From Ramlibacter tataouinensis TTB310 (GTDB lineage Bacteria; Pseudomonadota; Gammaproteobacteria; Burkholderiales; Burkholderiaceae_C), in the NCBI RefSeq assembly GCF_000215705.1, contig NC_015677.1:3670001-3734000 (forward strand): DNA of 64,000 nucleotides, written 5' to 3'. The notes beneath the pieces are model-generated. The model searched no databases and was not told the origin of the DNA. It saw only the letters and a list, made by a program, of their open reading frames with translations. Below, piece after piece: positions 48,176 to 57,592 of this stretch (positions within the stretch are counted from its first letter, which is position 1; each line of letters starts with the position of its first letter). The position numbers and the translations under genes are program-made.

Positions 48176-49092
48176 ACAGATGCCAGTTCTGGAGCCGCGT
48201 CGCTGCGTCCCTGCTCCTCTTCGCGGGCGCTCCCGCGCAAGCCGCCATCAGCTGCAGTCTCAGCTCGAGCGGCTTCACCACGGTCTACAGCGAGAACATC
48301 ACCGCGGCCAACTCCACGGTCGGCACGGTCACCCTGACCTGCACGCGCAGCAACCTGGCAGACGATCCGACGGTTTTCAACTACTCCTTGCGCGCAGATG
48401 ACGGGCAGCAGGCCAGCAACGGCATCAACCGGGCGCGCCTGAACAACAGCAACGGCAACGGCAGCAGCAACTTCATCGGCTACGACCTGTGGCGCGATCC
48501 CGCGTGCAGCACCATGCCCTGGGGAGGAGGCTTGCTCGCGGCGGGCTCGGCCTTCAACGGCACCGTCAACTTCGGCACCGCGGCGACTGCGACGGCCAGC
48601 CACACCCAGACGTTCCATGCCTGCGTGCCGCCGCGGCAGAACGTCAGGGCCGGCACGTTCACGGACGTCGTCAACCTGTTGGCGTGCAACCAGGGCACCA
48701 GCCTCTTCGCCTGCCTTTCCGCACCGGCGCCGGTCGTCGGCATCCTCACGGCCACCATCATCAACTCGGACTTGTGCCAGTTCACCGCCCCCCCGGGGGA
48801 CGTGGTCTTCCACTACGCCTCGTTCCAGGCCGGCCCAGCCACGGCGAGCGCGACCTACACCGTGCGCTGCACGAGCGGCGTGCGCTACACGGCCTCGCTC
48901 GATGCCACCACCGGCACTCTGCAGGGGCTGAACTACGGCCTGGCGCTGAGCAACACGGGGCAGGTGGAGGGCACCGGCCTGCCGCAGACCTTTACGATCA
49001 ACGGCAGCATCCCGGCGGGCCAGGCCGGCACCTGCACCAACGCGACCTGCCCTCCGGCCAGCCAGGCACGCACCCTGACCATCACCTACTGA
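48172..49092 (+). CDS. Csu-type tip adhesin with two spore coat U domains
   Basis: A 306-residue protein with a signal peptide (cleavage after APAQA) and two domains. The first (about 25-190) starts ISCSLSSSGFTTVY; the second (about 200-306) is a standard SCPU pilin domain starting LCQFTAPPGDVVF and ending RTLTITY, like the major subunit. This two-domain plan, with an N-terminal adhesin domain and a C-terminal pilin domain, is that of the CsuE-type tip protein. It is coupled to the usher by a 4-bp overlap. Confidence 0.83.
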   Translation: MNRCQFWSRVAASLLLFAGAPAQAAISCSLSSSGFTTVYSENITAANSTVGTVTLTCTRSNLADDPTVFNYSLRADDGQQASNGINRARLNNSNGNGSSNFIGYDLWRDPACSTMPWGGGLLAAGSAFNGTVNFGTAATATASHTQTFHACVPPRQNVRAGTFTDVVNLLACNQGTSLFACLSAPAPVVGILTATIINSDLCQFTAPPGDVVFHYASFQAGPATASATYTVRCTSGVRYTASLDATTGTLQGLNYGLALSNTGQVEGTGLPQTFTINGSIPAGQAGTCTNATCPPASQARTLTITY

Positions 49093-49125
49093 CCGCCTGC
49101 CTGCGCACGCAGGTAGGCACGCGCC

Positions 49126-49162
49126 CTAAGGCCCGTGCGGGCAAGCGCCTAAGCGCGCCTAG
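49126..49162. promoter_or_regulatory. CTAAG motifs before the last fimbrial-cluster gene
   Basis: CTAAG occurs at 49126 and 49149 (23 bp apart), with CCTAG at 49158, in the 135-bp gap before the gene at 49228. GCCCGTGCGGGC (49131-49142) between them is a short dyad. The motif and rough spacing repeat those upstream of the major pilin, but the phase is not exactly 22 bp, so the call is tentative. Confidence 0.35.
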
Positions 49163-49227
49163 TCATTTCCCTGGGCGCGGCACGAGCCCGGGTGGTCTGA
49201 TGGACCTCAACTTCCCGAGGTGCCGCC

Positions 49228-49623
49228 ATGACCCACGCCACTGGACGCCCGACCGCCCGCGCGCAGGCCCTGCTGCCTTCGCTGGCGCTGGCCGCCGCGG
49301 CGTTCCTGGCCAGCGCGGCGGCGCTGGCCGAAGCGCCCCGCGCAGCCTTCGGCGTGACCATCCACCTGCGCACCTTCAGCGAAACGCCGGTCTCCGACCA
49401 CCGGTGCACGCACCGCGGCGGCACGGGGGCGGACACGGTCCGTCTGAGCTGCCCCGCCACCGTCGACGTGCAGGCGATCGCCAACACGGCCGCGGGCTGG
49501 AAGATGCAGCAGCAGCCTTTGCAGGGGGCCGGCGCCTACAAAGGCAACCGCTACGAATTCACCGCCGCCGCGGACCCGATGCCGAGAACCTCGGCCCCCA
49601 TGGAGCTGCTGATCACCTGGTGA
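49228..49623 (+). CDS. Exported hypothetical protein, paralogue of the 44488 product
   Basis: A 131-residue protein with a signal peptide (hydrophobic stretch ALLPSLALAAAAFLASAAA, cleavage after ALAEA). The mature domain FGVTIHLRTF...HRCTHRGG...LSCPATVDV...MELLITW follows the same pattern as the 180-residue protein at 44488. It stands after the fimbrial operon with its own upstream gap, and the candidate CTAAG boxes there suggest it belongs to the same regulon. The family is unknown. A minor pilin-like role is inferred only from company and fold-like features. Confidence 0.62.
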   Translation: MTHATGRPTARAQALLPSLALAAAAFLASAAALAEAPRAAFGVTIHLRTFSETPVSDHRCTHRGGTGADTVRLSCPATVDVQAIANTAAGWKMQQQPLQGAGAYKGNRYEFTAAADPMPRTSAPMELLITW

Positions 49624-49637
49624 GGTGAGGCTCTCCC

Positions 49638-50423
49638 TCAGAAGGCCTCGTTTCCCCCCAGGTACCGCCACTGCCCCACCGGCAGCTGGCCCAGCACCAC
49701 CCGGCCGATGCGCACGCGCTTGAGGCCCACCACCTTCAGCCCCACCAGCTCGCACATGCGGCGGATCTGGCGCTTCTTGCCCTCGGTCAGCACGAAGCGC
49801 AGCTGCTCCGGGTTCTGCCAGTCCACGCGCGCCGGCTTGAGCGGCTGGCCATCCAGGCTGAGGCCATGCCGCAGGCGCTGCAGCTGCTCGCGGGGGAACG
49901 CGCGCTGCACGTCGGCGGTGAGCTCGCCCTGCGGCAGGGCATAGCTCACGCGCACCAGGTACTCCTTCTCCACGCCCGAGTCCTCGGCGATCAGCTGGCG
50001 GGCGACGCGGCCGTCCTGCGTCAGCACCAGCAGGCCGGTGGAGTCGATGTCCAGCCGTCCCGCCGGCGCCAGCCCGCGCAGCTGGCCGGGCGAGAAACGC
50101 TGGCGCGACGCATCGCCGCGCCAGTGGGTGCGCGCCTGCACCAGGGCCGCCGCGGGCTGGTAGCCGTCCTCGGCTTGGCCGCTCACATAGCCGACCGGCT
50201 TGTGCAGCAGGATGGTGACGCGCTGCTCCTGCTGGCCGCGCGCGCGCGGGTCGACCTCGATGCGCGCGCCGGGCGCCACCTGCAAGCCCATGGCCGCGAC
50301 CTGCCCGTCCACCCGCACCCAGCCGCGCGCGATCCACTCGTCGGCCTCGCGGCGCGAGCACAGGCCCAGTTCGGCCAGGCGTTTGTTCAGGCGGGTGGTG
50401 GCGGAGGCCGGCGGGTCGGACAT
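49638..50423 (-). CDS. RluF/RsuA-family rRNA pseudouridine synthase
   Basis: A 261-residue enzyme with an S4 RNA-binding domain ([29 protein letters not shown]) and a RsuA-type catalytic domain. The catalytic Asp lies in [27 protein letters not shown] and [16 protein letters not shown] are further family marks. The details (LLHKPVG, IRRM near the end) point to RluF, which modifies 23S rRNA position 2604, but RluE/RsuA-type specificity cannot be excluded. The ATG at 50423 follows a TCCCTCCGA-type purine-rich site on the minus strand. It is 12 bp from the Crp-family gene and may be co-transcribed. Confidence 0.88.
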   Translation of the reverse strand: MSDPPASATTRLNKRLAELGLCSRREADEWIARGWVRVDGQVAAMGLQVAPGARIEVDPRARGQQEQRVTILLHKPVGYVSGQAEDGYQPAAALVQARTHWRGDASRQRFSPGQLRGLAPAGRLDIDSTGLLVLTQDGRVARQLIAEDSGVEKEYLVRVSYALPQGELTADVQRAFPREQLQRLRHGLSLDGQPLKPARVDWQNPEQLRFVLTEGKKRQIRRMCELVGLKVVGLKRVRIGRVVLGQLPVGQWRYLGGNEAF

Positions 50424-50434
50424 CGGAGGGAGGA

Positions 50435-51235
50435 CTATGCCTTTGCCAGCACGATAGCCGACTCGAGCTCCGGCCCGGCGGCGGTCTGGTCCGAGGTGGC
50501 GGCCCCCAGGCCCGCCCGCGGCCGGCCGCTGGAGCGCAGCCCGTCCAGGTCCAGCACCCGCACGCCGCCGTACTCCACCTTGATCGCGCCCTGCGCCGCC
50601 AGCGCCGCCAGGGCCTCGTTGACCCGCTGGCGGGACAGGCCCACCAGGTAGGCCAGCTCCTGCTGCGTGATGCGCAGCACCTGGCCCACGCCCGGGTACA
50701 GGACCGGGTTGAACAGCGCGGCCAGGCTGCGCGCCACCCGCAGGTCGGGGTCGTTCATGCGGTCGATCTCGCGCGCCCCGATGAACTGCGCCAGCCGCTC
50801 GTTGAGCTGGTTCATCACGAAGCGGTTGAAGGCGATGGAGTGGTCCAGCAGCCAGTGGAAGGTATCGACCGGCAGGCCGGCCACCACGCTCTTGCGCAGC
50901 GCCTGGATGTTGTAGCGGTAGGCCTCGCGCTTGAGGGCCGTGCCCTCGCCGAACCAGCCGCCGGGCGGCACGCCGGCGAAGGTCATGGTCTGGCCCTGGG
51001 CGTTGTCGCTGCTCATCTTGAGCAGGCCTTCCACCACGCCGAACCAGTAGGTCACCGGCCGGCCGAGGCGGCACACCAGGTCGCCCGGCAGCGCGTCGCC
51101 CACCGTGATGTGGCTGGCGGCCAGCGCGTACTCGTCGGGCCGCAGCTGCTGCAGCCACGGGATGCCCGCCAGCTCCGCCGGCGTCGGCGCGCGGCGCCGC
51201 TGGTGCAGGGACGGCTCGGTACGCGGGGCGGTCAT
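50435..51235 (-). CDS. Crp/Fnr-family transcriptional regulator
   Basis: A 266-residue regulator with a cyclic-nucleotide-binding-like beta-roll (about 30-150: [30 protein letters not shown]) and a C-terminal helix-turn-helix ([24 protein letters not shown]). No FNR-type Cys cluster is present, so oxygen sensing by Fe-S is unlikely; a small-molecule ligand is more probable. It is divergent from the acyl-CoA ligase/ABC-transporter operon across a 115-bp gap with two palindromes and probably controls it. The ATG at 51235 follows no strong SD. Confidence 0.85.
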   Translation of the reverse strand: MTAPRTEPSLHQRRRAPTPAELAGIPWLQQLRPDEYALAASHITVGDALPGDLVCRLGRPVTYWFGVVEGLLKMSSDNAQGQTMTFAGVPPGGWFGEGTALKREAYRYNIQALRKSVVAGLPVDTFHWLLDHSIAFNRFVMNQLNERLAQFIGAREIDRMNDPDLRVARSLAALFNPVLYPGVGQVLRITQQELAYLVGLSRQRVNEALAALAAQGAIKVEYGGVRVLDLDGLRSSGRPRAGLGAATSDQTAAGPELESAIVLAKA

Positions 51236-51254
51236 CCTCGGGAAAGTACGTTCA

Positions 51255-51298
51255 GGGAATTCCCGAAGATTGTCGGCGCAAAGACAAGTTGACGTCAA
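51255..51298. promoter_or_regulatory. Two palindromes in the divergent control region
   Basis: GGGAATTCCC (51255-51264) and TTGACGTCAA (51289-51298) are perfect 10-bp palindromes whose centres lie 34 bp apart. They are between the Crp-family gene and the divergent ligase gene. TTGACGTCAA is close in form to FNR/Crp-type half-site pairs (TTGAN6TCAA lacks its usual 4-6 bp spacer here), so direct binding by the neighbour is possible but not shown. Confidence 0.4.
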
Positions 51299-51350
51299 AG
51301 CAGCGCCTAGCATCCGCCCCATTACACATCCGGCCTCACGGCCCAGGCCC

Positions 51351-53297
51351 ATGGAGACAAGTTTCCCGCGACTCTTGCTCGAGCACGCCGCCCGCCGGCC
51401 CCATGCGGCGGCGATGCGCGAGAAGGAATACGGCATCTGGCAGGCGCACAGCTGGTCGCAACTGGCGCAGCTGGTCGAGCGCCTGGCCTGCGGCCTGCAC
51501 CAGGCCGGCCTGGCGCGCGGCGAGCACATGGTGGTGGTGGGCGCCAACCGCCCGCGCCTGTACGCGACCCTGCTGGCGGCGCAGTCGCTGGGCGCCATCC
51601 CGGTGCCGCTCTACCAGGACGCCGCGGCCGCCGAGTGCGTCTTCCCCATCAACAACGCCGAGGTGCGCTTCGCCTTCGCCGAGGACCAGGAGCAGGTCGA
51701 CAAGCTGCTGGAGATCCGGCCCCAGTGCCCGCGGCTGCAGGCGATCTGGTTCGACGACCCGCGCGGCCTGCGCAACTACGGCGAGCCGGGCCTGGCCTCG
51801 CTGGACAGCCTGGCCGAGGCCGGCGCGGCCTTTGCCCAGGCCCACCCGGGGTTCTTCCGGGCCGAGGTCGACAAGGCCGCGCCCGACGACGTGGCCGCCA
51901 TGTTCTTCACCTCCGGCACCACGGGCAACGCCAAGGGCGTTGTCCACAGCCACCGCACCCTGCTGGACCGCGCCCGCGCCGGTGCGCAGTTCGACCGCCT
52001 GACCGAGCGCGAGGAGGTGCTGGCCTACCTGCCGCCGGCCTGGATCGGGCAGAACATCTTCAGCTACGCGCAGTGGCTGGCCTGCGGCTACGTGGTCAAC
52101 TGCCCCGAGTCGTCCGGCACGGTGATGATCGACCTCAAGGAGATCGGCCCGACCTACTACTTCGCGCCGCCGCGCGTGTTCGAGGGCCTGCTCACCTCGG
52201 TGATGATCCGCATGGAGGACGCCGGCGCGGTCAAGCGCGGCCTGTTCCAGGCCTTCATGAAGCTGGCCCGCCGTGTCGGCCCGGCGCTGATGGACCGCCA
52301 GCCAGTGGGCCTGGCCGACCGCCTGGCCTGGAAGCTGGGCGACCTGCTGGTGTACGGGCCGCTGCGCAACAACCTGGGGTTCTCGCGCGTGCGGGTGGCC
52401 TACACCGCCGGCGAGGCCATCGGCCCCGACCTGTTCTCCTTCTACCGCTCCATCGGGATCAACCTCAAGCAGCTGTACGGATCCACCGAGACGGCCGTGT
52501 TCGTCTGCCTGCAGCCGGACGACCAGGTCAGGGCCGACACCGTGGGCGTGCCCATCAGCGGCGTGGAGATCCAGGTGGCCGACAACGGCGAGATCCTGGT
52601 GCGCTCGCCCGGGCTGCTCAAGGGCTACTACAAGAACCCGCAGGCCACGGCCGAGGTGCTCACGGCCGAAGGCTGGTACCGCACCAGCGACGCCGGCTTC
52701 ATCGACGCCCAGGGGCACCTGAAGATCATCGACCGGGTCAAGGACGTCGGGCGCCTGAAGGGCGGCGCAAGCGACGGTGCGATGTTCGCGCCCAAGTACG
52801 TGGAGAACAAGCTCAAGTTCTTCCCGCACATCAAGGAGGCCGTGGCCTACGGCGACGGCCGCGAGAAGGTGTGCGTGATGGTCAACATCGATTTCGAGGC
52901 CGTGGGCAACTGGGCCGAGCGGCGCAACCTGCCGTACGCCGGCTACACCGACCTGGCGCAGAAGCCCGAGGTGTACCAGCTGGTGAAGGACTGCGTGGAG
53001 AAGGTCAACGCCGACCTGGCGCAGGATGCGAAGCTGGCCGGCTCGCAGATCAGCCGCTTCCTGGTGCTGCACAAGGAGCTGGACGCCGACGACAGTGAGC
53101 TCACCCGCACCAACAAGGTCCGCCGCGGCTACATCGCCGAGAAGTACCAGGTGCTGGTCGATGCGCTGTACGGCGGCAGGGCCGAGCAGTACGTGGAGAC
53201 GCAGGTGAAGTTCGAGGACGGCCGCACCGGCAAGGTGAGCGCCACGCTGAAGATCATGGATGCGAAGACCTTTGCGCCGGTGAGGGCCGCGGCATGA
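51351..53297 (+). CDS. AMP-dependent acyl-CoA synthetase (long-chain type)
   Basis: A 648-residue ANL-superfamily ligase that activates a carboxylic acid with ATP and CoA. The P-loop is MFFTSGTTGNAKG (about 184-196), followed by the Tyr/Thr motif LKQLYGSTETAV and YRTSDAGFIDAQGHLKIIDRVKD. It resembles the long-chain FadD-like group of Comamonadaceae. It starts at 51351 and its stop overlaps the livG-type gene by 4 bp, so it heads an operon with a branched-chain-type ABC transporter. The substrate is probably an organic acid imported by that transporter; it could be aromatic or aliphatic. Confidence 0.9.
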   Translation: METSFPRLLLEHAARRPHAAAMREKEYGIWQAHSWSQLAQLVERLACGLHQAGLARGEHMVVVGANRPRLYATLLAAQSLGAIPVPLYQDAAAAECVFPINNAEVRFAFAEDQEQVDKLLEIRPQCPRLQAIWFDDPRGLRNYGEPGLASLDSLAEAGAAFAQAHPGFFRAEVDKAAPDDVAAMFFTSGTTGNAKGVVHSHRTLLDRARAGAQFDRLTEREEVLAYLPPAWIGQNIFSYAQWLACGYVVNCPESSGTVMIDLKEIGPTYYFAPPRVFEGLLTSVMIRMEDAGAVKRGLFQAFMKLARRVGPALMDRQPVGLADRLAWKLGDLLVYGPLRNNLGFSRVRVAYTAGEAIGPDLFSFYRSIGINLKQLYGSTETAVFVCLQPDDQVRADTVGVPISGVEIQVADNGEILVRSPGLLKGYYKNPQATAEVLTAEGWYRTSDAGFIDAQGHLKIIDRVKDVGRLKGGASDGAMFAPKYVENKLKFFPHIKEAVAYGDGREKVCVMVNIDFEAVGNWAERRNLPYAGYTDLAQKPEVYQLVKDCVEKVNADLAQDAKLAGSQISRFLVLHKELDADDSELTRTNKVRRGYIAEKYQVLVDALYGGRAEQYVETQVKFEDGRTGKVSATLKIMDAKTFAPVRAAA

Positions 53298-54136
53298 ACA
53301 CCATGACAGATGCCGCCGTGATCGCGCAGCAGGCGCCCCAGGCGTCGCCGGGGAACGGCCGCAAGTTCGGCAACGTGATTTTGGACGTCAAGAACATCTC
53401 GCTGTCCTTCGGCGGGGTCAAGGCGCTGACCGACATCTCGTTCGACGTGCGCGAGCACGAGATCCGGGCCATCATCGGCCCCAACGGCGCCGGCAAGAGC
53501 TCCCTGCTCAACTGCATCAACGGCGTCTACCAGCCCCAGCAGGGCACCATCACCTTCCGCGGCAAGAGCTTCAGGCACATGAAGAGCCGCCAGGTTGCCG
53601 AGATGGGCGTGGCCCGCACCTTCCAGAACCTGGCCCTGTTCAAGGGCATGAGCGTGCTGGACAACATCATGACCGGCCGCAACCTGCGCATCAAAAGCAA
53701 CCTGCTGCTGCAGGCGTTGCGCATCGGCCCGGCCGAGAAGGAGGAGATGCGGCACCGCGAGTTCGTGGAGCGCATCATCGACTTCCTGGAGATCCAGGCC
53801 TTCCGCAAGACCCCGGTGGGCCAGCTGCCCTACGGCCTGCAAAAGCGCGTCGACCTGGGCCGCGCGCTCGCCATGGAGCCGCAGGTGCTGCTGCTGGACG
53901 AACCCATGGCGGGCATGAACGTGGAGGAGAAGCAGGACATGTGCCGCTTCGTGCTGGACGTCAACGACGAGTTCGGCACCACCGTGGTCCTGATCGAGCA
54001 CGACATGGGCGTGGTGATGGACATCAGCGACCGCGTGGTGGTGCTGGACTACGGCAGGAAGATCGGCGACGGCACGCCGGACGAGGTGCGCGCCAGCCCC
54101 GAGGTGATCAAGGCCTACCTCGGCACCTCCCACTGA
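53294..54136 (+). CDS. LivG-type ABC transporter ATPase
   Basis: A 280-residue ATPase of the branched-chain amino acid (HAAT) class. Walker A is GPNGAGKSS (about 68-76), the Q-loop lies in RTFQNLALFKGMSV, the signature is LPYGLQKRVDLGRAL and Walker B LLLDEPMAGMN. The signature LPYGLQ replaces the common LSYGEQ. It overlaps the ligase stop by 4 bp and is followed by the LivH- and LivM-type permeases. In this context the transporter likely carries an organic acid and not leucine. Confidence 0.9.
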   Translation: MNTMTDAAVIAQQAPQASPGNGRKFGNVILDVKNISLSFGGVKALTDISFDVREHEIRAIIGPNGAGKSSLLNCINGVYQPQQGTITFRGKSFRHMKSRQVAEMGVARTFQNLALFKGMSVLDNIMTGRNLRIKSNLLLQALRIGPAEKEEMRHREFVERIIDFLEIQAFRKTPVGQLPYGLQKRVDLGRALAMEPQVLLLDEPMAGMNVEEKQDMCRFVLDVNDEFGTTVVLIEHDMGVVMDISDRVVVLDYGRKIGDGTPDEVRASPEVIKAYLGTSH

Positions 54137-54149
54137 AGAAGAGGACGCG

Positions 54150-55079
54150 ATGGCCTTTTTCCTGGAAACCCTGTTCGGCGGCCTGATGGCCGGCATGCTC
54201 TATGCGCTGGTGGCCCTGGGCTTCGTGCTGATCTTCAAGGCCTCGGGGGTGTTCAACTTCGCCCAGGGCGCGATGGTGCTGTTCGCCGCGCTGGCGATGG
54301 CGCGCTTTTCCGAATGGATCCCGGCCTGGACCGGCATCGAGAGCCGCTGGTTCGCCAACCTGGCCGCCTTCCTGATCGCCGGCGCCATCATGTTCGTGGT
54401 GGCCTGGGTGATCGAGCGGCTGGTGCTGCGCCACCTGGTCAACCAGGAAGGCGCGACGCTGCTGATGGCCACGCTGGGCATCACCTACTTCCTGGAAGGC
54501 GTCGGCCAGACGCTGTTCGGCAGCAGCATCTACAAGATCGACATCGGCATGCCCAAGGACCCGGTGATCGTGCTGGAGGGCGCGTTCCAGGGCGGCATCC
54601 TGATCAACAAGGAAGACCTGTACGCGGCCATCATCGCCGCCGCCCTGGTGGCGCTGCTGAGCGTGTTCTTCCAGAAGACCGGCACCGGCCGCGCGCTGCG
54701 CGCGGTGGCCGACGACCACCAGGCGGCGCAGTCCATCGGCATCTCGCTGGGCCGCATCTGGGTCATCGTCTGGTGCGTGGCCGGCGTGGTGGCCCTGGTG
54801 GCCGGGATGATCTGGGGCAGCAAGCTGGGCGTGCAGTTCTCGCTGGCCACGGTGGCGCTGCGCGCCCTGCCGGTGGTCATCCTGGGCGGGCTGACCTCGG
54901 TGCCCGGCGCCATCATCGGCGGGCTGATCATCGGCGTGGGCGAGAAGCTGTCCGAGGTGTACATCGGCCCGCTGGTGGGCGGCGGCATCGAGATCTGGTT
55001 CGCCTACGTGCTGGCCCTGGGTTTCCTGCTGGTGCGGCCGCAGGGGCTGTTCGGCGAGAAGATCATTGACCGGGTATGA
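54150..55079 (+). CDS. LivH-type ABC transporter permease
   Basis: A 309-residue membrane protein with about eight helices and the LivH start FGGLMAGMLYALVALGFVLI, GVFNFAQGAMVLFAA, and the EAA-type loop GRALRAVADDHQAAQSIGIS. It sits between the LivG-type ATPase (13 bp upstream) and the LivM-type permease (11 bp downstream). Together these form the membrane channel. Confidence 0.93.
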   Translation: MAFFLETLFGGLMAGMLYALVALGFVLIFKASGVFNFAQGAMVLFAALAMARFSEWIPAWTGIESRWFANLAAFLIAGAIMFVVAWVIERLVLRHLVNQEGATLLMATLGITYFLEGVGQTLFGSSIYKIDIGMPKDPVIVLEGAFQGGILINKEDLYAAIIAAALVALLSVFFQKTGTGRALRAVADDHQAAQSIGISLGRIWVIVWCVAGVVALVAGMIWGSKLGVQFSLATVALRALPVVILGGLTSVPGAIIGGLIIGVGEKLSEVYIGPLVGGGIEIWFAYVLALGFLLVRPQGLFGEKIIDRV

Positions 55080-55090
55080 GGAACTGACCC

Positions 55091-56167
55091 ATGCTTTACC
55101 GCGAAAACGGCCAGTTCAAGACCAGCTACCGCGCCGACCAGCAGATCTTCCCGATCCGGCAGGACCGGCTGTTCATGGTCCTGCTGCTGGTGGTCGCCTT
55201 CGTGGTGGTGCCGGGCCTGGCCAGCGACTACCTGTTCCGGGCCATCCTCATCCCCTTCCTGATCATGTCGCTGGCGGCGCTGGGGGTAAACATCCTGGTG
55301 GGCTACTGCGGCCAGATCTCGCTGGGCTCGGGCGCCTTCATGGCGGTGGGCGCCTACGGCGCGTTCAACTTCTTCGTGCGCGTGCCGGGCATGCCGCTGA
55401 TCCCCGCCCTGATCCTGGGCGGCCTGTGCGCCACCGCCTTCGGCATCCTGTTCGGCCTGCCCAGCCTGCGGGTCAAGGGCCTGTACCTGGCCGTGGCCAC
55501 GCTGGCCGCCCAGTTCTTCTCGGACTGGATGTTCCTGCGCATCAAATGGCTGACCAACGATTCGCCTTCGGGCTCGGTGGGCGTGTCGGGCCTGCAGGTG
55601 TTCGGCCTGCCGATCGAGAGCGCCGTCAGCCGGTACTGGTTCTGCCTGGCCATCCTGGTGGTGATCGCCCTCCTGGCCAAGAACCTGGTGCGCAGCGCCA
55701 TCGGCCGCGAGTGGATGGCCATCCGCGACATGGACGTGGCGGCGGCGGTGATCGGCATCCGTCCCATGTACGCCAAGCTCAGCGCCTTCGCCGTCAGCTC
55801 CTTCATCGTGGGCGTGGCCGGCGCGCTGTGGGCCTTCGTCTACCTGGGCACCTGGGAGCCGGCGGCGTTCTCGGTGGACCTGTCGTTCCGGCTGCTGTTC
55901 ATGGTCATCATCGGCGGTCTGGGCTCCATCATGGGCGCCTTCTTCGGCGCGGCCTTCATCGTGGTGCTGCCCATCGCCCTGAGCCAGCTGCTGCCCGCCG
56001 TGGCCGGCCTGTTCGGCGTGTCCATCTCCACCGCCACCCTGTCGCACGCCGAGCTGATGATCTTCGGCGCCCTGATCGTGTGGTTCCTGGTGGTGGAGCC
56101 GCACGGCCTGGCGCGCCTGTGGTCCACGGCCAAGCAGAAGCTGCGGCTGTGGCCGTTCCCGCACTGA
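55091..56167 (+). CDS. LivM-type ABC transporter permease
   Basis: A 358-residue membrane protein with the LivM-type stretches GYCGQISLGSGAFMAVGAYGAF, RVKGLYLAVATLAAQFF and GREWMAIRDMDVAAAVIGI. It has an N-terminal cytoplasmic tail of about 25 residues and eight or more helices. It is the second channel subunit of the operon's transporter. An 89-bp gap, holding no recognised signal, separates it from the binding-protein gene. Confidence 0.93.
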   Translation: MLYRENGQFKTSYRADQQIFPIRQDRLFMVLLLVVAFVVVPGLASDYLFRAILIPFLIMSLAALGVNILVGYCGQISLGSGAFMAVGAYGAFNFFVRVPGMPLIPALILGGLCATAFGILFGLPSLRVKGLYLAVATLAAQFFSDWMFLRIKWLTNDSPSGSVGVSGLQVFGLPIESAVSRYWFCLAILVVIALLAKNLVRSAIGREWMAIRDMDVAAAVIGIRPMYAKLSAFAVSSFIVGVAGALWAFVYLGTWEPAAFSVDLSFRLLFMVIIGGLGSIMGAFFGAAFIVVLPIALSQLLPAVAGLFGVSISTATLSHAELMIFGALIVWFLVVEPHGLARLWSTAKQKLRLWPFPH

Positions 56168-56256
56168 ACCGCCGGACAAACCCCGATGCGCACCGCACCC
56201 GATTGGCTTTCACTGCTGCTTCCTCACCGTTCGCTTCACCTCAGAAGGAGACATCC

Positions 56257-57579
56257 ATGAAGCTTCGTTCCCTCCTCATGGCCGGCCTGGCGGCCGGGGC
56301 CGCGCTCACCGCACCGGCGGCGTTCGCCCAGGCCAAGGAGCAGTTCTTCCCGCTGCTGTCCTACCGCACCGGCCCGTACGCGCCCAACGGCACGCCCTGG
56401 GCCAACGGCAAGCAGGATTACATCAAGCTGATCAACGCGCGTGACGGCGGCATCAATGGCGTCAAGCTCACCTTCGAGGAATGCGAGACCGGCTACGCCA
56501 CCGACCGCGGCGTGGAGTGCTACGAGCGCCTCAAGGGCCGTCCGGGCGTCACCATCTTCGACCCGCAGGCCACCGGCATCACCTTCGCCTTGACCGAGAA
56601 GGTGGCCACCGACAAGATCCCGCTGATCACGCTGGGCTACGGCCTGTCGGTGTCGCAGGACGGCACGGCCTTCAAGTGGAACTTCCCGCTCATGGGCAGC
56701 TACTGGACCGGCGCCGACATCCTGGTGCAGCACATCGGCAAGAAGGAAGGCGGGCTGGACAAGCTCAAGGGCAAGAAGATCGCCCTGGTCTACCACGACT
56801 CCCCCTTCGGCAAGGAGCCCATCCCGCTGCTGCAGGAGCGCGCCCGCATGCACGGCTTCGACCTGAGCCTGATCCCCGTCACCGCGCCCGGCGTCGAGCA
56901 GAAGGCCGCCTGGCTGCAGGTGCGCCAGCAGCGCCCGGACTACGTGATGCTGTGGGGCTGGGGCGTGATGAACTCCACCGCCCTGAAGGAGGCGCAGGCC
57001 ACCGGTTACCCGCGCGAGAAGATGTACGGCGTGTGGTGGGCCGGCGCCGAGCCGGACGTCAAGGACGTGGGCGACGGTGCCAAGGGCTACAACGCGCTGG
57101 CGCTCAACACCTCGGGCACCCAGCCCAAGGTGATCCAGGACATCCTCAAGCAGGTGCACGACAAGGGCCAGGGCACCGGGCCCAAGGACGAGGTCGGCTC
57201 GGTGCTGTACACCCGTGGCCTGATCATCCAGATGCTCAGCGTCGAGGCGGTGCGCCGGGCGCAGGAGCGCTTCGGCAAGGGCAAGGTCATGACCGGCGAA
57301 CAGGTGCGCTGGGGCATGGAGAACCTGAACCTGGACCAGAAGCGGCTGGACGCGCTGGGCTTCGCCGGCGTGCTGCGCCCGATCAGCACCTCGTGCCAGG
57401 ACCACATGGGCTCCACCTGGGCGCGCATCCACACCTGGGACGGCAGCAAGTGGAACTTCAGCAGCGACTGGTACCAGGCCGACGAGCAGATCCTCAAGCC
57501 CATGGTCAAGGCCGGGGCCGAGAAGTACCTGGCCGACAAGAAGCTGCAGCGCCGGCCTGCCAGCGACTGCGAGTCCTGA
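56257..57579 (+). CDS. LivK-like periplasmic substrate-binding protein
   Basis: A 440-residue binding protein with a signal peptide (cleavage after AAFAQA). FFPLLSYRTGPYAPNGTPWANG and GGINGVKLTFEECETGYATD place it in the branched-chain/aromatic-acid binding group (PBP type I). It is longer than LivJ/K (about 370), as in related proteins of this family. The start follows an AGAAGGAG site. A GC-rich stem-loop follows the gene, which may stabilise its mRNA and keep the binding protein more abundant than the channel subunits. Confidence 0.9.
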   Translation: MKLRSLLMAGLAAGAALTAPAAFAQAKEQFFPLLSYRTGPYAPNGTPWANGKQDYIKLINARDGGINGVKLTFEECETGYATDRGVECYERLKGRPGVTIFDPQATGITFALTEKVATDKIPLITLGYGLSVSQDGTAFKWNFPLMGSYWTGADILVQHIGKKEGGLDKLKGKKIALVYHDSPFGKEPIPLLQERARMHGFDLSLIPVTAPGVEQKAAWLQVRQQRPDYVMLWGWGVMNSTALKEAQATGYPREKMYGVWWAGAEPDVKDVGDGAKGYNALALNTSGTQPKVIQDILKQVHDKGQGTGPKDEVGSVLYTRGLIIQMLSVEAVRRAQERFGKGKVMTGEQVRWGMENLNLDQKRLDALGFAGVLRPISTSCQDHMGSTWARIHTWDGSKWNFSSDWYQADEQILKPMVKAGAEKYLADKKLQRRPASDCES

Positions 57580-57592
57580 TGTGACTCTTCCT

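Noticed and set aside
51289..51298. A classical FNR box (TTGAT-N4-ATCAA) before the ligase gene
   Set aside because: The palindrome TTGACGTCAA has no 4-bp spacer and the neighbouring regulator lacks the FNR cysteines.
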